Of a stretch of DNA of 64,000 bases, positions 25,026-36,769 are shown piece by piece. The notes below the pieces were generated by a model. The model was not told where the DNA came from, searched no databases, and worked only from the letters and a program-made list of their open reading frames with translations. Each line of letters opens with the position of its first letter. Positions within the stretch are counted from its first letter, which is position 1. The DNA is taken from NCBI GenBank assembly GCA_963576785.1, contig OY756145.1, positions 1,054,001-1,118,000 on the forward strand, in the 5' to 3' direction. Made by a program: the position numbers and the translations under genes. The DNA comes from Chlorophyllum brunneum. Lineage: Eukaryota; Basidiomycota; Agaricomycetes; Agaricales; Agaricaceae.

Positions 25026-26942
25026 ATGCCTCCCTGCAGTTTGAGGAGGACCAGCACTCATTGCACAGCCTCCTCAGATGACAACAATATGACCACTGCC
25101 TTTGAGGCAGCAGTTAGTCCTCCCCCCAGGTCTACCCCAGGCCCTTACTCCCTGGGTATTCCCCCCTACGGCAGCAGTGCTAGGGATACCTACGCCCTCA
25201 CAGTTTCCCTTCAACAGAGGAGTTGCACTCCATTGCAACACAGGTCCCCAACTCCCTCTCAACCTACCCCAGCTCCTGGTATGGAAGCCAGGGCTTCATC
25301 CCTCCCCCCATCTTCTCCTCCCCCTGCCTCCCCAGAGGATATGGAACAGGACAACCAGGAGGAGCCCACCGCCGCCCTCCTTTCTATCCTGGGCATTAAC
25401 ATTAGTGCCAGAGAGGACACTAATGCAATCCAACGGTTGCTCAAGATTGTTGCTGACTTCATGAAGATGGCGCATCTCATTCCTCAGGAGGATGCTCTAT
25501 CCTTCCATCCCATCGCCTCTCGACTATCTAAGATAGTCCAGACAGTTGCATTCTCCCCCATATGGCATGAAACCTACACAGGGGCAAGTGACTCTCTCTC
25601 CCTGAGGGACTTGATTGCTTCGGCATTTCCTGCTCCCCCAGTGGTGACATTCAGGCCCCTGGCTACTCCTCCAAGGGTACCAGGGACTTCCACCCTCAGC
25701 CCCCCCCTAGTGCAGGCCCCCTGTGCAGGAGGAGGACAACCTTATGGACCTGGAAAAAACTCCGGTCAAACGCCTGCATATGGACCCTAAGGAGAAGGCA
25801 CCTGTCCAACCTGTGAAGGCTCCTACAAAACCTCAGGTCCCCTATGAGAGACCCTCTGGACCTCCTCCCTCCATGCTCACTTCGAAGCCCAAGCCAGGAC
25901 AGAAGGCTTACTTGGCTACAGCAAAACAACTGGCCTTGGCCAAACCTGGGATAGACCCGCTCTCCTCATTGAAAGCGGCCTTCCCCCACCTTTCTGCAGA
26001 GCAGTTACTCAGACTTCATATGCAAGCTGAGGCTGCAAAGCAACCTCCCTCGTCCAACGCTCACCCTAAGAAGCCAGCATTCACAATTCCTGGACTGTTG
26101 CATAAGTAGGTCCTAGTCTCCTATGAAGACAAGTTGAATGCTTTGGCTGGTCTCCATACTCTTACCCAGCAGGCCTGTAAGGTGCTAAAGGCTGGGAGAA
26201 GCTCTCTGATTGTGGAAGGTGCCATGCTTGCATATGATGGCTACTCCATGGCCACCAACAAGCTTGCCACAACCAAGGATATTGAGATTCTTAGGGCATT
26301 GGTTGAATGTTTGTCCCCTCCAGGAGCCCCCTTCTGGATTGGACTCCCCTCTTCGGTATTGTACCTCCATGTGGTTGACATCCCCATCTCAAGAACTCCA
26401 CTGCCGGAGTTCAATGTACCCTAGCAGACATCAAGGAGGTTCTTACCTTGTTGGTGCATGCTCCTCTTATCAGTCTTAAGGGTCCCCCAAGACTAGTGCA
26501 CAACTCCAAGACATTCAACTCCTATATGGCATTCTTCGACATCTGGGATGCCATGAGGGGTATCCATGCTCTCGGTCTTCTGAACAAGAAGATCATGTTT
26601 GGGAACAAGCAGTGCATAATACTCTCTGCTAACCTCCATCATAATGAGTCACTGTGTACCCGCTGTTACAAGTGGGGCCATGCCTCCTCCTGGTACAAGG
26701 CTGATGGCCCTGCATGTCCCAACTGTGGTGGTGCACACTCCTGTGCCAACCACTGCACTTTTGTATTGTGTTATAAGGGGCAACCAAAGGCTATGCCTCT
26801 GGTTCCTGCTACCCCTGCTGATCAACCATGCCCCCACCCTCCTCATTGTCATAACTGCAAGAAGGAGCACCCCACCAATTCCAGAAAGTGCACTTTCTGG
26901 AATCATAAGCATAACTGGACCTGGCTGACAGCCCGCTATTGA
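25026..26942 (+). pseudogene. LINE-A ORF1 (gag-like, three zinc knuckles)
   Basis: ATG at 25,026 opens 254 codons of Pro/Ser-rich sequence followed by LGINISAREDTNAIQ and SLSLRDLIASAFPAPP. The frame then shifts near the eight-C run at 25,700-25,707 into MQEEDNLMDLEKTPVK (25,723-26,109). TAG (26,107-26,109) follows, then LNALAGLHTLTQQACK (26,134 on), another break near 26,420 and a final block (26,448-26,942) with CTRCYKWGH, CPNCGGAHSCANHC and CHNCKKEHPTNSRKC. In the first knuckle the position where a fourth Cys is expected is Tyr, in both long copies. Likely a nucleic-acid-binding protein of the retrotransposition particle. The first two breaks are shared with copy A2. Confidence 0.82.
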
Positions 26943-26949
26943 GAGGTGT

Positions 26950-29900
26950 GTGACAGACGTCATCGCTCTCCTATCCCCCCTCATAACCCCTCTTATATCT
27001 AGAAACAACCTCGACCATCTGGAGGGCGTTAGGGTATTTACATTCAATGTCACGAAATCTTTTGTATATGTTGATATGCTACTCGAGAAATTGAAAGATG
27101 ATTTTGATATTCTCTTTTTCCAGGAACCTCCATGGAGGTTCATTCACTCTGCTCCCTCAACCACTGATATGGAAGGGAACAACGTTATTGGTGTACCTAA
27201 GCACCCTGACTGGCTTATGGTGATGCGTCCCCCTACCCAGGGGTCCCAGCCCCGAGTGATGGCTTATGTTCACACTTGGTTGCAATGTCTAAGGCCATCA
27301 ATGAGGAGGGACCTCATTAATCACTCTGATATCCTTGCACTGATGCTCTTTACTGATGCGAAGGCTTACAACTTCCTGAACATCTATTCAGATGATCAAC
27401 ATAATGCTATCAACTTCCTTCATGGGAAGGTTGATGTTCTTCCCCCATTCAACTTTATGAGTGGGGACTTTAACTGTCATTCTTTGGAGTGGGACCCTGA
27501 GGTTCTGCATCATCAAACAACAGCTCATAAGCTCATGGAGATGAGCTGTGATCTTGGTCTCAATTTGGTTATGCCAACCAACCCAAGTCCAACCTTTATT
27601 TCCCACAACCCAGATCTTTGCCCATTGGTGATTGATCTGGTGTTCATCTCTTCTCCTGATACATCAAGGACTTTTCCTTGTCAGGACTTATCCCTTCAGG
27701 GTACTTTGGATCATGTTCCATTGACTGTTACCCTTCCCATCCCTTCCGTGGACATTGGGGTCATCAAGTCTGTCCTCCCGAAGGGCTCCAATGAAGAGGA
27801 GGCCTTCTTGGGACATGTCATTGATGAGGTAACTGATCTTTGTGATCGTTCCTCTCTGGAATCCCCAGAACAAGTGGATGCCTTGGCATCTGCTGTAGCT
27901 GAAGCCTTCTCCGACACATGGACCCACCACTCAAAGGAGATCTGGATTACTTGCCACACTCATCCCTGGTGGAATGAGGCATGCTCTACCTCCTTGTCCA
28001 GATATCAGGGCTCTCATTGGGGGGACTTTAGGCATGCTCGTATAGCTGCAAAACAACAATTCTTTGACTCTAAGATTGAAGAGATCACTTCTACTAACAA
28101 GCAGCCCTGGGACCTTATGGAGTGGGTCAAGACTTGCAAGTTACCCCCTTGCAAGGCTATCCAGTTTAATGGATGGCCCTATCATGGTATGGACTCCCTT
28201 TGGGATGTCCTCTATATGACATATAACTCTGCTGCTGATCAACAGTGTGACACGTCTGTTCTTGACTCCCTCCCCGACCTTTCAGTTAGGGAGTGGGCCC
28301 CTTTTTCAGCATTGGAGCTTACGAAGGCTCTGTCCTCCTGCTCTAATATGTCCTCTTTGGGGCCGGACCATGTTATATGGTCCCACCTCAAGTATATTGT
28401 CATCAATGAAGATTGCTTGACAGTATTCCTGCGCCTGGCCAATGCCTGCCTCATGGTGGGTCACTGGCCCCACAGCTTCAAGGAGTTGCTCTCGGTTATC
28501 ATTCTGAAATGGGGGAAGCCCTCCTACTCTACTCCCAAGACATTCAGGCCTATTGTCCTCCTGAACATGCTTGGTAAACTGGTTGAGAAAATGCTTTCCA
28601 ACCAAATCCAGTTTGATACCATTAGACATGACATCTTTCATCCCCATCAACTTGGAGGCATCCGCCAGCATTCCACTAAGGATGCCGGGTTGTTCCTTAC
28701 CTACCTGGTTCATGCTGGGTAGGCTAAAGATCTCAAGATGAGCGTGGTTGCTTTTGACATCACTCAGTTCTTTCCCTCTTTGAACCATGAGATGCTCATG
28801 GCCATACTCACCAAGCAGGGGTTCCCACTGAATGTAAGGACCTTTTTTGCTTTATACTTGGTGGGCCATTCCACTGTTTATATATGGAATGGCTTCTCCT
28901 CTGATCCCTGGGGTGTGGATGTGAGCATTGGACAGGGCTCTACTATGTCCCCAGTCCTCTCTGGTCTCTATATTGCCCCTCTTATGAAGGTTTTTGACCT
29001 ATGGATTACTTTCCCTGGGAGTACTCTGTTATCGTATGTCAACAATGGGACCGTTGTCACCCAGGCTAAAACCTGGGATGAGAACCTGGATACCCTCAAG
29101 GGGGCATACATTATTCTCTTCAATCTCTTTGTAGTATTCGTACTTGTCATGGAGCATGACAAGTCCAAGCTTTTCCACTTCTCCAGGAAGCCTGGAGACA
29201 TTAATCCCCCCCTTGACTTGGGCTTCGGTCTGTTCACAGGGGATACTCCTCTTCACCCTAAGACCTACTGGAGGTACCTGGGCTTTTACTTTGACCATGC
29301 CCTGAATTTTCAGGAGTACGTTTGACATTACTCTACCAAGGCTCTCTCCACTGTGAAAGTGATGGGGATGCTTGGCAACTCCTCCCATAGTCTGACCCCT
29401 AAGCAGAAGTGGCTCCTCTTCAGGTCATGTGTCATGCCTATTGCGACATATGGCTTCCATCTGTGGTATTTTGACAAGGCTTGGTATAAGGGCCTTCTCA
29501 AATCCCTCAATACTATGCAATGTAAGACTGTATTGTGGATCACTGGTGCATTCCACACCTTCCCCTCTGGTAGCACCAAAGCCCTCACTGGTCTCATCCC
29601 CATCCACCTCCATCTGAAGAAGCTGGCCTCAAGAGTGAACTACTGTCTCACCACCCTCTCCAATACCCATCCTCTCTGATCTCTCCTCGATCATCCAAAT
29701 GCCAAGGGTGCCCCTCCACACCCCCTCTCCATCTCCCTCTTGTCTGACCATCTAGTCAGGTAGGTCAAGGGTTCCCTTATGGAAGCTGTCTCTACACTCC
29801 CATCCCTCACTGAACAGTTTGACCCCTGCTCCACAGTGGCTCAGCCTGGTTACCATCTCCTGGACTGTTTTGTGGCCCAAGTATCCTTCCATGACTCTCC

Positions 29901-30834
29901 TCATTCTTGTGATGAGAGAGCTGTGCATATGAGGCATCTGAACAGCACTTTGGAACGTGCTAATGCCAATCCTTGGGTTCTCACTGTGGCAATGGATGTG
30001 AGTCTGCCACTGCGGGGGGAATTCTAGGCAGTTTCTGCTGCCCAGATCTACCGGTCAGGCCGGCATGTCTTTCAGATGAGACATGCGGTGGGCCAAGTGA
30101 CAGCTCCTGATGTGGAGCTGTATGCTATCCAGATCACAGTTGGGAAGGCTACCAGCCTCTCTGACTGTGACTCCATTGTCCTGTTCACTGACTCTCTTGG
30201 CTCAGCCAGGAGGGTGGTGGACCCCTCCATTCACTCTGGTCAGGCTCACTTGCTTGCCATGTGTAACACTCTTCTGGAGTGGTTTGAGGGTTACTCCAAA
30301 TGCTCCCTTCACATCTGGCACACCTACTCATCTGAGAAGTGGGCCATTTATGGTACTGAGCTTCAGGTCACTGCGGGTTCCCGTCCACAAACCTCCCTTG
30401 ACTCCCTTTGGCAGAAGGTTGTCAAATCATGCCAGGATGCCTAGATCACTTGATTCCAGGATCCTGCTTACTTGGAAAGCCAATTTATGGCTCTCGAAGG
30501 GCATAATGGTAAGCCTCTCCAGCCCACTTACCTTAATGGAGGTTTGTGGCTGCCTTCTGCCACAGCAGAGTCCAACTTGCTGTCTGCCCGTATGTGTAGA
30601 GTTATACTCAACCATATGCCTATTGGGGCCTACAGGTCTTGGTTCTTCCAGGATGAACCATTCTGGTGTCCATGCAGGGCTTCCTTCAAGTCTCATGTAC
30701 ATATTCTTACCTCTTGTCCAAGGTTTGACTCCTCTAGGGGGTACCCTGCCATGCCAGGTGCTCTCATCAAGTTTTTGAAAGTGAACTCTCAGGCATTCAC
30801 TTTCCCATCTCCTCCTCAGGGAATTGGATAACTG
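26950..30834 (+). pseudogene. LINE-A ORF2 (endonuclease-RT-RNase H), most complete copy
   Basis: The first 590 codons are open (26,950-28,722). Endonuclease: FFQEPPWRFIHSAPSTT, SGDFNCHSLEWDP, HNPDLCPLVIDLVFIS, LDHVPLTV. Linker: HPWWNEAC. Reverse transcriptase N-terminus: SVIILKWGKPSYS, FRPIVLLNMLGKL. After TAG 28,720 come FDITQFFPSLNH (motif A), GQGSTMSPVLSGLY (motif B) and YVNN (motif C, both Asp lost); TGA 29,323; thumb; stops near 29,678 and 29,761; RNase H (VAMDVSLPL, DVELYA, LFTDSLGSA); TAG 30,442; shared TGA 30,451-30,453; and C-terminal domain to TAA at about 30,830. The start is uncertain: no ATG opens the frame near ORF1, whose TGA is 26,940-26,942. Confidence 0.88.
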
Positions 30835-31375
30835 GCTCAGGGTAGGTAGGTTATTGTCCAGCACCAGAGGCCCCTAGTGAAGACTTGGCGACCATTTCAA
30901 TGACCAATGAACGGGCCTGAACCCTCCAGTTACTAGGTGTGGTGAAGACACTGATAGCCACACAAATGGTGTAGTCGATTACTCTGGCAAGGGTAACTGT
31001 GGCTAGGAGATTGGGTCTTAGTAAAAGGGAGTTGGGGCCTAGCTGGGCTAGTAACTGGGTATGTCTCCACCATTGGGCATTTACAGTGAATTAACACCTA
31101 CTGACTGGGCCTGGTCTTTGGACTGGGTCACTGGTTGGGGGACCTCCCTACCCACTTGCCTTGTCTGGCATCCACTCCCCTTGCCCTCCAGGCTCGGGAG
31201 TAGGATGCAATTCTGTCTACTGTTGGTTTTGGACAATGGTACATCTGCTTAGTGGGGTATGTCCACCACTTCTCCATAGATACCCGCTAGTTTACTCTTT
31301 TGTATTCTGGCCACAGGCTGTGTTCAAGTGCCACATAATAAATTGGCCTTAGGCCATGAAAAAAAAAAAAAAAAA
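30835..31375 (+). other. LINE-A 3'UTR and poly(A) of unit A4
   Basis: About 540 bp, non-coding, closely related to 10,492-11,041. Ends ttggccttaggccatg followed by a 17 bp A-tract that abuts the right TSD (31,376). Confidence 0.85.
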
Positions 31376-32380
31376 CAATGGGGTGTATCCATTTAAGTTG
31401 ATACTATGTAAGTAGTCTGGATTTGGGATGGCAACATGTGCAGCTTGCAGTGAGATCCTGTCCATGCACCATATAGGAAGGATGCCTCAAGTGAATGGCA
31501 GGCCAGTCCTCAGGGATACCACACTCTCTCAGTAGTAGGGTGTCCACGCAAGCTAAAGGCTTTACCTCTTAGGAGGGAGGGGCAAAGTCCCTGCAACATG
31601 GCCAGATGTGACACCAATATGGGAGCCTGGGAACATGCTAGTGCATATGTTGTCTCAAGACCCCCATCTCTGGGCTGCTAGGAGTTTGCCTGCAAGGGGC
31701 TCCATATATGGGCTTACTATGGTTCAAACTTCCTTGTTCTCAAGGACAGTAAGAACAAAGTTCTACAGTCAACATACCTCCATAGAGGTTCTTGGCTTCC
31801 GTCCTTTCCCTCTTAGTCTATTGTGATGAGAGCAAACCATGCCATCCTTGGGCATGTACCAACCAGCGAGTATTGCTCCTGGTTTTATCCCTTAGAGCCT
31901 ATTGGCTGCAAGTGTGGGGCTCCTTTGGAAACCCGCACTCATATCTTGTGCTCTTGTGCTCTGTACAAGAGATGTTGTGGCTTGCCGGTCTCTATTGACC
32001 AGCTTGTTAGTTTTCTTAAGCATAATCCTTCTGTATTTGCATTTAAGGCCAACACACCACTTGCGGGAGTTGGATAACACAGCGCGGCCCCTGCTAGCTT
32101 CCCATGTCTCTGACATGTGTAGAAGTTAATTGCGAATTGACACATACTCTCCTTAGGGAGGGGAGACTAGGGATTGCTCGCTTATTTGGTCTAGGATTTG
32201 CGTGTTTGCATATATTTCTGCAACCATTCACCTAGACCACTGACAGGTGGTCTAGTTTGGCCAGGGAGAGCCCATCTTTGTATACTACCCTCTTTGTAGC
32301 CTATATGTCACAGTAGATACACGTGGACTGTGATCGTGTACTACCTTAAACATAATGATTTAAAAAAAAAAAAAAAAAAA
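31376..32380 (+). mobile_element. N-module 3' part joined to LINE-B 3' end
   Basis: Continuation of the N-module interrupted at 23,897. It ends at the usual terminus (gcaaggggctccatatatggg, 31,712) and is joined in sense to LINE-B in the C-terminal ORF2 region (31,713; codons for SNFLVLKDSKN). LINE-B continues through CKCGAPLETRTHIL (about 31,910), TAA (about 32,075) and the 3'UTR to poly(A) at 32,362-32,380. The LINE-B portion is only about 0.67 kb. Confidence 0.87.
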
Positions 32381-32609
32381 GCAGGCAAACTCCTAGCAGC
32401 CCAGAGATGGGGGTCTTGAGATGACATGTGCCCATAGAATGACCAGCATGTTCCCAGGCTCCCATATTGGTGTCATATCTGGCCATGTTACAGGGACTTT
32501 GCCCCTCCCTCCTAAGAGGTAAAGCCTTTAGCTTGGGTGGACACCCTACTACTGAGAGAGCATGGTATCCCTGAGGACTGGCCCACCATTCACTTGAGGC
32601 ATCCTTTCT
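32381..32609 (-). repeat. N-module fragment in reverse orientation
   Basis: About 230 bp of the N-module 3' region (ggcaaactcctagcagcccag ...), directly against the LINE-B poly(A) on its left and cut on its right by the TGTTAG end of an LTR element. It belongs to a separate, older N-module. Confidence 0.8.
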
Positions 32610-33147
32610 TGTTAGAGTGTGCAAGTTGTGATCTGCACCAAGTTATAGATTATGAGGTGATAGATTGATTGTGTCATGTGATGGGTTGAACTTAGACACC
32701 TGTGGACGTCTCAGAGGCTTCTCTAGTCTCTAACAATAGTCCACAGGTGAGTAGAACCTTGTACACTTATTCCATAGTCTCTAACAATAGTTCACAGTCT
32801 GCAGAGATAACTGGTCACTTAATAGACTTATTTCTTGCTCTCTAGGACCGTTCAACGGTCCCACTGCATACTACCTTTATCAGGTTATGGACCCCGAGCT
32901 TTAGAAGCAAGAAATTGGAGATTTATCCATAATTTATCCTAATCAACTCATTATCCTAACCAACTCATTATCCTCTCCTCACCTCGAATTCTCTCCCTAT
33001 CCTTTCACCAACACCGTTACAAGTCCTCCACTATGTCTACTACATCCCACACCACCCCTACACGCTCTCAGTAATGCCCAACAACTGCTATTTGCAATTT
33101 CTGTACCAAGACTGGCCATAATATGCTCAACTGCCATTATTACATTC
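32610..33147 (+). mobile_element. LTR retrotransposon 5' fragment with gag zinc knuckle
   Basis: Starts TGTTAGAGTGTGCAAG. Its first ~330 bp is related (inverted) to the element at 36,770-37,351, including a ggaccgttcaacggtcc hairpin and a repeated ctctaacaatag motif. Further in, ATG 33,033 opens a short peptide with TAA at 33,072-33,074, and the same frame then encodes CNFCTKTGHNMLNC (33,093-33,134), a CX2CX4HX4C knuckle typical of LTR-element Gag. LINE-B poly(T) at 33,148 cuts it off. The family (copia or gypsy) cannot be decided. Confidence 0.6.
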
Positions 33148-35757
33148 TTTTTTTTTTTTTTTAAATCAACATGTTTAAGGTGGTGTGTGATCACAGTCCA
33201 CCTGTATCTACTATGACATGTAGGCTACAAAGGTGATGGTATTTGAAGACAGGCTCTCCCCTGGCCAAACTAGACTACCAACAGGTAGTCTGGGTGGATG
33301 GTCGCAGAAACACACATGAATCCTAGACCAGAATAATAAGTGACCCTTAGCCTCCCCTCCCTAAGGAGAGTATGTGTCAATTTGCAATTAACTCCTACAC
33401 ATGCTAGAGACATGGGGAGCTAGCAGGGGCTGTGTCACATTATCCAACTCCCACAAGCAGTCTGTTGGACTTAAATGCAAACACAAATGGATTGCACTTA
33501 AGGAAAGATACCAACTGGTCAATAGAGACTGGAAGGCCACGACATCTCTTGTACAAAGGACAAGAGCACAATATATGAGTGTGGGTCTCCAAAGGAGCCC
33601 CACACTTGCAGCTAATAGGCTCTAGAGGATAAAACTGGGAGCAGTACTCACTAGTTGGTGCATGCCCGAGAATAGCACAATTTGGTCTTGTTGCAATGGA
33701 CTGAGAGGGAAAAGAAGGAAGCCACAAACCTCTGTGGCATGTAAATGCACCTCTTGATGAATGGACCATTTTGCCGAAGATGGAATGGACTAGAATGTGA
33801 GGGAACAGTCAGGACAATCCCTGAACCACTCCAACAAGAGATAACAAACAGCCAGGGAGTGTCCCTGGCCAGAATGTACAGACAAGTCAAGGGCTCACTT
33901 GGCAGAACCAACCGAGTCCATAAAGACCACAATGTGTACAGCTTCAGAGACTGCCACAGCAGTTCCCAAAGCTATACAAATGGCGAAAAGTTCAGTATCT
34001 GGGGCTGTAACCTTGCCAACTGGGTGATGTGATGCACAGAGCAAACATGTCCCCCTGTAAATGTAGGCAGCCAAGACTGCCTGGAAATCTCCAACCAATG
34101 GCAGACTTGCATCTGTTGCTGCATAGACAACCTGTCTGTCCTCATGATACTCATGAAGAGTATTGTTGAGCAAATCCACTTGATGACCCACTGGGTTTCT
34201 ACCAAGCAAGGTATCATATGTTTTAAAAGTCACCTGGGTTGCATAGCAGTCCAGAAGATGAGAACCTAGTGATGCTTCGAGTATAAAGGGCTCAAACATT
34301 TCTGTTAATTCTGGCAAATGAGAGTTCGTCTCTGTAACTGGTCTCTTGACCTTAACCATCTGAGCAGGGGTCATGAGAGCAATAGATCTGAGGTGTGGAA
34401 CACACCCAGCAATATAGTGATACCCCATAATGGAGCATACAGGATGATTCTCAGAAAGTATGGCAATCCTATGGACAGCTTGGGTAGCCAACTTCTTGAG
34501 ATGGAGATGGATGGGGATGAGGCTGGCCAAGGCTTCAGCTCCTCTGGTAGGGCTAGTGCAGAATGCACCAGTGATCCACAATGCAGCTTTATGCTGCATA
34601 GTGTTAAGTTGTTTCAAAAGGGCCTTATTACAGGTACCTTCATAAAACCAGAGATGGAACCCATATGTAGCAATAGGGACTATACACGAGCGGTAGAGAG
34701 TCCTTTTCTGGGTAGGAAGAAGGCCTCAAGATGAGTTACCAAGCATGCCCATGGCCTTGACTGTGGACAGAGACTTAGTAGCATAATGTCAAACATGCTC
34801 TTTAAAAGTAAAAGCCTGATCAAAGAAAAAACCCAAGTACCTCCAATGGGTCTTAGGGCATAAAGGAGTATTGCCAGTATGGAGGACATATCCCAAGTCC
34901 AGTGGTGGGTTGTTATCTCCCCATTTATGGGAGAAATGAAATACTTCAGACTTGTCATGTTCAACGGCAAGCCCAAATGAGGTGGTCAAGTAATGTATAA
35001 TCTGGTATGCCTATCTAAGGCATACTAGGTTAGATTCCCAAGTTTTAGCCTGGGTGATGGCAAGGCCATCATCAATATATGAGAGCAAAGTACTCCCAAG
35101 TGCAACCACCTCCCTATCATAAAGTTTCATGAAGGGGGCAAGATAAAGGCTGGAGAGGATAGGAGAGAGCAATGAGCCCTAACCTACCCCTACATCTGTC
35201 TGTCTGAGATCAGACTTGTGGTCCCCCCACGCATACTGCATAGAGCAGCTGACTAAATAAGAGGCAAAGAATCTACCCATATAGGGGTTGAATTCTTGCT
35301 TTAGCAATATTGCCAACAACATATTGTGGTTGAGTGATGGAAAGAACTGAGCGATGTCAAAAGCAACAATGCTAGTCTTGAGGCCTTTAGCCCACCCTGC
35401 ACAAACAATGTGGGTTAGAAGCATCCCAGCATCATCAGTGGACCTCTGATAGATACCACTGAGCTGATTTGAATGAAAAACTCCATGTTTGACAAAGTCA
35501 AACTGGAGGTGATTTGAGATCATCTTTTTGATAAGCTTGCCAAAGGTGTTCAGGAGCACAATAGGCCTGAACACCTTGGGCATTGAGTAGGATGGCTTGC
35601 CTGGCTTTGGTATGATAACTGACAAGCTTTCCTTGAAATGGGATGGCCAATAACCCACACGCATGCAGGCATTAGCTATCCCAATGAATAACCAAAGGAT
35701 ATCAGGATCCTCAGTAATCTCCTTGAGGTGGGTCCACGTTACATGGTCTGGCCCTGG

Positions 35758-36055
35758 TGTTAAGGGTAGGAACACAGAAGGGGGTAGAAAAGGTAGAGGT
35801 AGCACAAAGAGGATGATAAAAAAGAGATGAGATACAGACACTGACACTGACACTAATACTGACACATAATGGGTAAAGGATTGATATTTGGGGGAGCTGG
35901 GGTGCTCCTTATATATGTACAGAGGGTGGTCTGTACACTACCAAATTATGTAACTAACTATCTAAGGCTATCTAGGATAAGATGAGATGAACCAGATAAG
36001 ATGAGATAACACTAGATAAGCTCTAATAAGATGAGATAGCTGGTCAACTCTAACA
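35758..36055 (-). repeat. Solo LTR, 298 bp (family shared with 48,356)
   Basis: Plus-strand ends TGTTAAGGG...CTCTAACA, inserted in the LINE-B reverse transcriptase N-terminus between CCTGG (35,753-35,757) and CTTGG (36,056-36,060), a 5 bp TSD with one transition. The uninterrupted target is at about 1410. On the minus strand a TATATAAGG box (about 35,915) is positioned like an LTR promoter. A CACTGA/CACTAA short-period run (35,836-35,865) lies near one end. The parental retrotransposon is not in the window. Confidence 0.88.
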
Positions 36056-36769
36056 CTTGGGGTGGACACACCCAAGCAAGTACTGAGGGCATCCATCAGC
36101 TCTAAAGCCAAGAAATAGACCTACTCCTGTACTAGAAGGCTTGGTAGCAAATTAAGGACAGAAATATCCACAGCTTGGCCAGAAGCCAAGTTGTAGGTAC
36201 TGTGGAGTGCATCCCAGGGATCCGGGAGTGTGTGACATGGCTCTCCATTGTACTGGATAGACTTGTAGGGTAGAAGCTTCTATTTCTGGACCCATTCCAT
36301 AAGGTCCCACAGTCGCTTGTTGGAAGAAGCAATCTCCTCGATATGAGCATCAAAGAAGTTGTATTTAGCATGCTTCTTAGCACATCTAAAATTAGAGTAG
36401 TCATCATGAGAACAAGTCTCACAATATCTCTCAAAAGTCTTGTAACATTCCTGGTTCCACCAAGGCTTAGAGTGGCAAGTGATCATGATGTCCACTGCAT
36501 GGGCTTCCTAGGCAGTGGAAAAGGCCTCCACCATGGCATAAACCACAGCTTTGACCTCATCAGTAGTGGTAGGTTCTAGAAGCCTAGCAACTTCCTGGAG
36601 ATCCCAGATCACATCAGTGAGGAAGAGCACTACCTCTTTGCCACCATTATGTGGCAGGGTTTTCCTGTAAGTCTCCACAATTGTGGGTGTGACTGGAAGT
36701 ATCAGAACCAGCAGAATGTAGTCTGATGGACCCCTAAGGGAGTAATCCAACCTAGGTCTATGGGAAATA

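Larger units (their letters stand above)
23898..31375 (+). mobile_element. Full N-module/LINE-A unit (copy A4), 7.5 kb, TSD-bounded
   Basis: The inserted unit starts with the N-module 5' end (ATCACTCCTTGAC, 23,898), changes to the LINE-A 5'UTR at about 24,894, carries ORF1 and ORF2, and ends in poly(A) at 31,359-31,375. Flanks CAATGGAGTGTACC (23,884-23,897) and CAATGGGGTGTATC (31,376-31,389) are a 14 bp TSD with two transition differences; the target was another N-module. N-module and LINE-A therefore integrated together. Both ORFs are broken, so it is no longer autonomous. Confidence 0.9.

Noticed and set aside
7113..31720. Splicing as the cause of the N-module/LINE joints
   Set aside because: LINE-side joints are at many positions without an AG acceptor in the native sequence (for example cattctttgg before the joint at 7116), and no constant acceptor exists.
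35836..35870. Microsatellite-type locus in the LTR (cactga/cactaa runs)
   Set aside because: Short and imperfect; it is part of the LTR sequence shared with 48,430-48,470, not a separate repeat locus.
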